DNA of 8,770 nt, taken from NCBI GenBank assembly GCA_032229885.1, contig JAVYAJ010000397.1, positions 1-8,770 of the forward strand, written 5' to 3'. Of the stretch, positions 5,006 to 8,770 are shown piece by piece. This DNA is from Anammoximicrobium sp032229885 (GTDB lineage Bacteria > Planctomycetota > Planctomycetia > Pirellulales > Pirellulaceae). The notes beneath the pieces are model-generated. The model did not search any database, was not told where the DNA came from, and saw nothing but the letters and a program-made list of their open reading frames with translations. The position numbers were made by a program, and so were the translations under genes. Position 1 is the stretch's first letter. Each line of letters begins with the position of its first letter.

Positions 5006-6785
5006 AAGCCTTCGTCCCGCCGACGCAAAGCGTTGTGTCAGCGTGGCGAGGCGAGGCCCCGTCGTCTAGTGGTCTAGGACATCGCCCTTTCACGGCGGCA
5101 ACACGGGTTCGAGTCCCGTCGGGGTCACTGGCAGAAAATCCCAAGAAACCCGCGTTTTCCCCGTGAAATCGCGGGTTTTCTTGTTTGCGGATTTGTCCGT
5201 CCGGGTTCGGGTTATTGCCAGCAATACCCCTAGATTTACTCCGGTTATCAGATTTTGGCGGAAGCGCTGGGGGAAGCGCTGGCGGAAGCGCAGCGCCAGT
5301 GCCCCGCCCGTCCGTCCCTGTCGCTTTGGCGGCGGTCGGCCTGTCGGCAGCGGCAAGAGGCAAGTCCGGCAATCGCTCGACGGCATCGGCTACGTCGAGC
5401 AATCGCGGGTCCGTGTAAACGTTCATCGTCAAATCAATGCGAGAATGACGCATGGCCGCTTGCGCGGTGCGCGGGGAAACCCCGGCCTTGGACAAATGAG
5501 TGCCGAACGTGTGGCGCAGCGCGTGTACGTCGATCGTCCGCCCCCTGTCGTCGCGCTTTGGAATCCCGGCGGCGCGCAGATCCCGGTCTAAGATCCGCAC
5601 TAGTCCCGCTGGCACGTCGAATACCGGCGTATCGGATGGCAACCCGGCGAACCCTTGGCTCGCGTCAGCGTCGCGTCTGTCGCGTCGCGTCGCGTGTTGG
5701 GTCCGCAGATCGAACGCCACCGCCGGCGGGTCCCTGTCGGCGTCCAGTTGCGCCTTGGCCTTGTCTTGGAGCCACTGGCGCAGATCATCCGCTAGGTCCG
5801 CGCGGATCGGCAGCGAATTGCCTTGCCGGTTTTTCTCGTCAGCGGCGTCCAGCGTCAGAAAAGCGGGGTCGGCGTCCAAGTCCAGTTGTCCCACGGTGAG
5901 CGTCGCCAGTTCGTTTTTCCGCAAACCCGTAATAACCAGCATCTTGTACGCGAGCGCGCGTTCCCGTCCCCGATGTTCCATCTTCGCAACGGTCGTCGGT
6001 GTCAGTCGGGCGGTCAGATCCCCGGCGTGGCGTCCCCGGCGAACGGTCATCGCGTCGATCAACGGCCGGCGTCGCGCCACATCCAACAAGCGCACCAACT
6101 CGTCTTCGGTTAATGCGCGGCGTTGACGGCGGCAGTCGGCCGCTTCGTCTGCCTTGGCCACTGTCGCCAATGGATTCGTCAGCATTCGCCCCGCACGAAC
6201 AGCCCAATTGCAGAATGCAACCCAGGTCGATCGATACTTGTTTCGTCGCGCTGCGCTAATCCCGCTCTCGGCGCGTTCCGTCAGCCATCGCTCGAAGGCG
6301 GTCGCGTCCACGTCCGCTAACTTGGTCCAGGTGCAAGCGGCGGCTACCCCTGTCAGTTGGGACAGCGTTTCGCCAGGTCGGCAGCAACGGCCCTTGGCCT
6401 TGCGGTGTGCCACAAAAGCGGCGAAGTGTTCGGCGATATTGGCCTGTTGGTGCGCGACGGTCCGAGTCTCGGCGGTGCTCGCAATCCCCGCGCGGATCCG
6501 TTCTGCTTGTCGCTCAAGTTCCGCTAGCACTTGTTCGGCCATCGTCCGGTCGGCACAACCCGTCGAGACTTCAACGATTATCCCGTCGCCACGGCGATAC
6601 TTCGCCAGCCACTTGCGCGAAGTCAGCTCGATCAACGGTCGTCCGTCTGCGTCCCGCGTCACCGGCGCGGTGTGCGTCCGTCCGCGTCCATCCGTCCATC
6701 GTGCCACAGCCCGTCCCTTGCGGACGACTAGTTCCGCGCCGGCTGGAAGCGGCTTAGTCCAGGTTTTGCGTCTCAATGAACCCAT
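5001..6785 (-). CDS. Site-specific tyrosine recombinase (integrase)
   Basis: The enzyme would catalyse integration and excision of the element at tRNA-Glu through a covalent tyrosine-DNA intermediate. The 594-residue frame has an N-terminal arm-binding region, a SAM-like core-binding domain at about 116-211, and a catalytic domain at about 225-470. The catalytic set is visible: Arg289 in TGLRKNEL, Lys318 in DEKNRQGN, His421 and Arg424 in HALRHTFG, His447 in MRHSRIDL, and nucleophile Tyr457 in NVYT. A long tail follows, with a Pro-rich repeat (LPPALPPALPP). From residue 554 it is translated from the antisense of the whole tRNA gene, giving DPDGTRTR and then host leader DNA to a TAA at 5001. 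I chose ATG 6785 because GAAGGGGG lies about 6 nt upstream; the open frame starts at 6863. The true functional C terminus may be shorter. Confidence 0.93.
   Translation of the reverse strand: MGSLRRKTWTKPLPAGAELVVRKGRAVARWTDGRGRTHTAPVTRDADGRPLIELTSRKWLAKYRRGDGIIVEVSTGCADRTMAEQVLAELERQAERIRAGIASTAETRTVAHQQANIAEHFAAFVAHRKAKGRCCRPGETLSQLTGVAAACTWTKLADVDATAFERWLTERAESGISAARRNKYRSTWVAFCNWAVRAGRMLTNPLATVAKADEAADCRRQRRALTEDELVRLLDVARRRPLIDAMTVRRGRHAGDLTARLTPTTVAKMEHRGRERALAYKMLVITGLRKNELATLTVGQLDLDADPAFLTLDAADEKNRQGNSLPIRADLADDLRQWLQDKAKAQLDADRDPPAVAFDLRTQHATRRDRRDADASQGFAGLPSDTPVFDVPAGLVRILDRDLRAAGIPKRDDRGRTIDVHALRHTFGTHLSKAGVSPRTAQAAMRHSRIDLTMNVYTDPRLLDVADAVERLPDLPLAAADRPTAAKATGTDGRGTGAALPPALPPALPPKSDNRSKSRGIAGNNPNPDGQIRKQENPRFHGENAGFLGFSASDPDGTRTRVAAVKGRCPRPLDDGASPRHADTTLCVGGTKAY
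5055..5127 (+). tRNA. tRNA-Glu (anticodon UUC)
   Basis: A full 73-nt cloverleaf can be drawn. Acceptor GGCCCCG (5055-5061) pairs with CGGGGTC (5120-5126), with one G-U pair; the discriminator is A at 5127. The D-arm contains AGTGGTCTA. The anticodon stem is 5082-5086 with 5094-5098, the loop CTTTCAC is 5087-5093, and the anticodon TTC is 5089-5091. The T-arm ACGGG TTCGAGT CCCGT is 5103-5119. The 3' CCA is not encoded (CTG follows). The gene is intact although the neighbouring element appears to have integrated at its 3' end, so the element must restore that end. Confidence 0.97.
5103..5127. other. Probable attachment site (attL) in the 3' end of tRNA-Glu
   Basis: Tyrosine recombinases often use the T-arm and 3' end of a tRNA gene as the crossover identity block. 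Here the integrase gene lies directly beyond the tRNA 3' end and points toward it. The exact core cannot be set, because the matching direct repeat at the far end of the element lies outside the window. Confidence 0.45.
5146..5186 (+). terminator. Terminator-like hairpin downstream of tRNA-Glu
   Basis: AAACCCGCG (5146-5154) and CGCGGGTTT (5170-5178) form a perfect 9-bp stem followed by TCTTGTTT. With a one-base bulge the pairing extends to include AAG and CTT. On the plus strand it is a plausible terminator for the tRNA; on the minus strand the same bases are translated within the integrase tail. Confidence 0.6.
5257..5292. repeat. Three 12-bp tandem repeats in the integrase tail
   Basis: GGCGGAAGCGCT, GGGGGAAGCGCT and GGCGGAAGCGCA follow each other without gaps. 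On the minus strand they encode the repeated LPPA motif between the catalytic domain and the tRNA-derived tail, probably a flexible linker. Confidence 0.7.
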
Positions 6786-6819
6786 GGTCAGCCCCCTTCG
6801 CATCAATATCGCCACGGCC

Positions 6820-6848
6820 ACGATACCGCCCGGCCGAAGATCCGACAA
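6820..6848 (-). promoter_or_regulatory. Candidate promoter of the integrase gene
   Basis: On the minus strand TTGTCG (6843-6848) and TATCGT (6820-6825) have a 17-bp spacer and match the consensus at 4 of 6 positions each. The leader to the ATG at 6785 would be about 28 nt. The terminator upstream (6941-6976) separates the gene from the replication operon, so an own promoter is expected. Confidence 0.35.
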
Positions 6849-6940
6849 CCGCAGCAGCGGCAATCGGCCAGCCGTCGGCCTGTCAGCGCGTCACCCGTCG
6901 GCCGTCACAACCTACCCCCGCGAGTCCGTCTTACTTCTGG

Positions 6941-6976
6941 AAAAAAAGGACCATAAAGCGAACACGCTTATGGTCC
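6941..6976 (-). terminator. Rho-independent terminator of the replication operon
   Basis: On the minus strand the arm at 6968-6976 (GGACCATAA) pairs perfectly over 9 bp with the arm at 6948-6956. A 3-bp GCG/CGC extension follows past a single bulged base, and the loop is 4 nt. Seven T residues follow directly (6941-6947 read on the minus strand). It lies about 70 bp after the stop of the winged-helix gene and before the integrase promoter candidate. Confidence 0.85.
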
Positions 6977-6986
6977 CTTCTGGGAT

Positions 6987-7056
6987 GGGTGCAGTAGCTA
7001 TTGCACCTAGAATTGCACGGAAATTGCACCTTACAACGTGCACCAGCTATTGCACC
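6987..7056. repeat. Cluster of six TTGCACC-type repeats (candidate iterons or operators)
   Basis: Direct copies of TTGCACC or close variants start at 7001, 7013 (TTGCACG), 7024, 7038 (GTGCACC) and 7050, so spacings are 12, 11, 14 and 12 bp, near one helical turn. A sixth copy in inverted orientation (GGTGCA at 6988-6993) forms an inverted repeat with the first. The longer word AGCTATTGCACCT occurs twice, around 7001 and 7050. The cluster lies between the end of the winged-helix gene, overlapping its stop, and the terminator. Regular spacing beside replication genes is typical of an iteron origin; an operator array for a repressor is the main alternative. Confidence 0.65.
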
Positions 7057-7475
7057 TGGCGCAGTCCAGAAACCCGGTATCTTGACGTCCCGCGGCGTAG
7101 CCCGCCACGATGTATCCGTTTGACAAGTCCGGCGGCTTCGAGGCGTTGCATGGCATAAATGACAGTACGCTTGGCAAGTCCCGTCCGTCTGCTGATGTCG
7201 GCTTGCGACGTCGCGGCCGTGCCGTCCCTGGTGTCGCGGTAGAGCGTCAGCCATACCAGCAAGTCCGCACGATGCAAGTCGCGCATCGTGAAGTCCACGA
7301 ACGCGTTTAGCGTCGCAAACCGATCAGCCGTCCGGCGGCCGGCGGTCGTCCCCTTCGCCTGCTCTGCGTGCCGTCCGTTGCGGCGAGCGTCCGGCGGCGG
7401 CAGGTCCAGAGTGTCCGTTGCGGCCGGCGTCGCGTCCCAAGCTTGTCGGGCCCGCTCTAGTTGGTCAGCATCCAT
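7047..7475 (-). CDS. Small winged-helix DNA-binding protein, probable replication initiator or regulator
   Basis: The 142-residue product has a low-complexity charged N-terminal half. A winged helix-turn-helix covers about residues 60-137. Its helices are LHRADLLVWLTLYRD (67-81), the recognition unit SQADISRRTGLAKRTVIYAM (90-109), RLEAAGLVKR and a Gly/Arg-rich wing ending in SRYRVSG. The pattern resembles HTH_36-type domains of phage and plasmid replication proteins; this is recognition by eye. The ATG at 7475 has AAAGGGG 6 nt upstream and overlaps the helicase stop by 11 bp, so the two are probably translationally coupled. It is the last gene before the TGCAC repeats and the terminator, which makes it the obvious candidate to bind those repeats. 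A repressor role is the alternative. Confidence 0.75.
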   Translation of the reverse strand: MDADQLERARQAWDATPAATDTLDLPPPDARRNGRHAEQAKGTTAGRRTADRFATLNAFVDFTMRDLHRADLLVWLTLYRDTRDGTAATSQADISRRTGLAKRTVIYAMQRLEAAGLVKRIHRGGLRRGTSRYRVSGLRQVQ

Positions 7476-8397
7476 CGTCGTCCCCTTTGTCGGCCGTCGG
7501 CGCGCCGTCCCACAAGGCGGCCAATGTCGCTTGCAGCGGTCCCACGTCCGGCGCGTCATCGTCGAGCGGCGCGAAAGACTGGTACGCCTTGCCAAACTTC
7601 AACCGCAGGTCTTGGGTCGCGCCGTGTCGGCTTTTCACGTGTCGCAGCGTCACTACTTCCTCATCGCGCTTGTCCGGTGTCAGTATGTATGCGTCGTCAG
7701 CACCGAACTCCAGTTCTGATGATTCACGAAAACTTGCCAGATTCAGCCCCTCGGCGTCGTAGCTTTGGCGGCCCTTCGCGTCGCGCGTCCGTCCAACGGC
7801 GGCCACGGCCAGCACGGCAACCCCGGCGTCCGCAAACTGGCGCAAGTAATCCATCATCGCGTTGACGGCGGCGCGGCGGTCGGCGTGTTCCCCAGGCGGT
7901 GCGATCCGCTGAACGTAATCCAGCACCAGCAACCCTGCACCGAAGTCGTCGGCAGCGGCAGCCACGTTTGACAGCTCAAACGGCGGGCGCAGAAACGCCA
8001 GCCGTTCCGCGAAGCCTTCGAGGGCGGTAAGTCCCGCGTCGAGTCGCTCGCCATGCGCATCGGTGAGCAGTCGGTACCGAATCACGCTCGCAGGGATACC
8101 CCCAAGCCGCGCCAATTGCCTATCGAGCAACACGGACGGCGGCATTTCCACGTTGCATACCAAGCAACGAAGCGCAGGCGTCAACCGCAGCGCGTCGCAT
8201 ACGGCTTGCATCGCGAAGGCGGTCTTGCCGGACCCCGGCGCGCCACCGAGCAACGTCACCAGTCCCGGACCGAGTTCGATCCGCGATAGCGCCCCGTCAC
8301 CTATGGGATAGAACGTCGGCTGCGTCCCGGTCAGCAGATCGTCGCGCCATCCGCCAAACACGTCTGCGGCGGTCGCGTATCGCGGCTTTGCGGCCAT
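7465..8397 (-). CDS. DnaB-type replicative helicase, C-terminal domain only
   Basis: The 310-residue product is a RecA-fold ATPase matching the C-terminal domain of DnaB. Walker A GGAPGSGKT is at 51-59; Glu84 in NVEMP corresponds to the catalytic Glu of DnaB; Walker B LLVLDYVQ is at 156-163. The DnaB motif FRESSELEFGADDAYIL (223-239) and VKSRHGATQDLRLKF (254-268) are also clear. The N-terminal helical domain of cellular DnaB is missing, as in several plasmid and phage helicases. It would unwind DNA as a hexamer during element replication. ATG 8397 has GGAG upstream and lies 2 nt after the stop of the preceding gene; the frame is open to 8484. The last codons overlap the winged-helix gene. Confidence 0.9.
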   Translation of the reverse strand: MAAKPRYATAADVFGGWRDDLLTGTQPTFYPIGDGALSRIELGPGLVTLLGGAPGSGKTAFAMQAVCDALRLTPALRCLVCNVEMPPSVLLDRQLARLGGIPASVIRYRLLTDAHGERLDAGLTALEGFAERLAFLRPPFELSNVAAAADDFGAGLLVLDYVQRIAPPGEHADRRAAVNAMMDYLRQFADAGVAVLAVAAVGRTRDAKGRQSYDAEGLNLASFRESSELEFGADDAYILTPDKRDEEVVTLRHVKSRHGATQDLRLKFGKAYQSFAPLDDDAPDVGPLQATLAALWDGAPTADKGDDDGC

Positions 8398-8399
8398 CA

Positions 8400-8770
8400 C
8401 TATCTCCACAGTCGCACCAATGCGGCTTGCAGGTCCATCGCTTCGTCGCGTCCGTCGCGTCCGTCGCATCGGTCGGCACGGCATCCGTCCGCCCCCCCCG
8501 CAGCCAATCCGCAGTCGATTTGCCGCCGCACGTCAGACGGCGATAGCCCAGCGTCCCGGCCAGCATCCACCAACAGCGCATGCGCCAGCGTCGGCGGACA
8601 AGCGAACTCGGCCAGGTTGGCGGACGCGCTGAACAAGAGCCGATGTCGATCACCGGGCGGCAGATCCCCCCGTATCACGTCGAGGGTCCGCCGGTTCAGT
8701 GTCGCAGCGCGAACCGTCGCCCGTCGCTCTCGCGTGGCGGCTTCCGCGCGGTCCACGTCCGCAGCAGCGG
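8400..8770 (-). CDS. C-terminal part of a probable DNA primase of the element (cut by window edge)
   Basis: The frame is open through the right edge, so only the last 122 or so codons are seen. A GTG at 8756 could start a 118-residue protein, but no Shine-Dalgarno can be judged at the edge and the sequence reads like the end of a larger one. The block RRTLDVIRGDLPPGDRH, followed by LFSASANLAEF and LSPSDVRRQID, resembles the C-terminal helical segment seen after primase or primase-polymerase domains in mobile elements. That assignment is by eye, and the catalytic domain is outside the window. Near the end, three 9-bp repeats (8446-8472) encode an Asp/Gly/Arg-rich stretch. The stop TAG lies 2 nt before the helicase ATG, which argues for one operon. 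Confidence 0.5.
   Translation of the reverse strand, partial: AAADVDRAEAATRERRATVRAATLNRRTLDVIRGDLPPGDRHRLLFSASANLAEFACPPTLAHALLVDAGRDAGLSPSDVRRQIDCGLAAGGADGCRADRCDGRDGRDEAMDLQAALVRLWR

Larger units (their letters stand above)
4751..5054. other. Gap between csrA and tRNA-Glu
   Basis: No host gene is seen in these 304 bp. It contains an 11-bp tandem repeat (4793-4836), the tRNA promoter (4977-5005), and the last codons and stop of the antisense integrase frame from 5001 rightward. Confidence 0.55.
6786..7046. other. Intergenic region between integrase and the winged-helix gene
   Basis: These 261 bp hold no gene. They contain the repeat cluster, the operon terminator and the integrase promoter candidate listed separately. 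The part between 6849 and 6940 is GC-rich with repeated GCCGACGG words but no clear further signal. Confidence 0.55.

Noticed and set aside
5090..5386. 98-codon minus-strand frame ending in TPTGLEPVLPP
   Set aside because: It is another frame of the tRNA complement and integrase tail; such endings are a known kind of antisense-tRNA artefact.
6786..6863. Upstream integrase start at 6863
   Set aside because: The ATG at 6785 has a strong GAAGGGGG ribosome site; the extra 26 residues would overlap the promoter candidate.
6987..7056. CRISPR array
   Set aside because: Repeats are only 6-7 bp at 11-14 bp spacing with no unique spacers and no cas gene.
6987..7056. Arm-type sites for the integrase
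   Set aside because: Arm sites normally flank the att core, which is almost 2 kb away beyond the 3' end of the integrase gene; not excluded, but an origin or operator fits better.
6154..7158. 334-codon plus-strand open frame opposite the integrase start and the repeat cluster
   Set aside because: Antisense to the integrase, Ser/Arg-rich, and runs through a clear terminator and repeats.
7476..7595. Upstream start of the winged-helix gene at 7595
   Set aside because: The Arg-rich extension is an out-of-frame shadow of the helicase C terminus; ATG 7475 has AAAGGGG at good spacing.

Overview
The window joins a host chromosome segment (about 1-5130) to the left end of an integrated mobile element (about 5130-8770, running off the right edge). 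The DNA is GC-rich. The host part carries a partial complex I (nuo) operon, a DUF2203 gene, csrA and a tRNA-Glu without an encoded CCA end. Together with a very long NuoA, this suggests a planctomycete (Pirellulales-like) bacterium. That placement is an inference from gene style, not from a marker gene.

Layout: positions 1-181 are non-coding and hold a diverged inverted repeat. From about 4011 down to 182 on the minus strand runs promoter - nuoI - DUF2203 - nuoA - nuoC - nuoD. There is no nuoB between A and C, nuoI leads the operon, and about 220 bp separate nuoC from nuoD. A 599-bp divergent spacer (3918-4516) holds the nuo promoter, a likely csrA promoter and several short inverted repeats. 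csrA (4517-4750, plus strand) is followed by a gap with an 11-bp tandem repeat and the promoter of tRNA-Glu(UUC) at 5055-5127.

The element starts at the 3' end of the tRNA. A tyrosine recombinase gene on the minus strand ends toward the tRNA, and its reading frame continues antisense through the whole tRNA gene to stop inside the tRNA promoter. Further right, also on the minus strand, is a compact replication module in transcription order: the C-terminal end of a probable primase (cut by the window edge), a stand-alone DnaB-type helicase domain, and a small winged-helix protein. A cluster of TGCAC repeats spaced 11-14 bp lies at the end of this operon, next to a clear rho-independent terminator. 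It is a good candidate for an origin or operator.

How the parts fit: the nuo genes encode the membrane subunit NuoA and the connecting subunits C, D and I of NADH:quinone oxidoreductase. CsrA is a post-transcriptional regulator. The element appears to encode its own integration enzyme and its own replication proteins, which would fit a replicating integrative element or phage satellite. Its cargo, its other att end and the rest of the primase lie outside the window.
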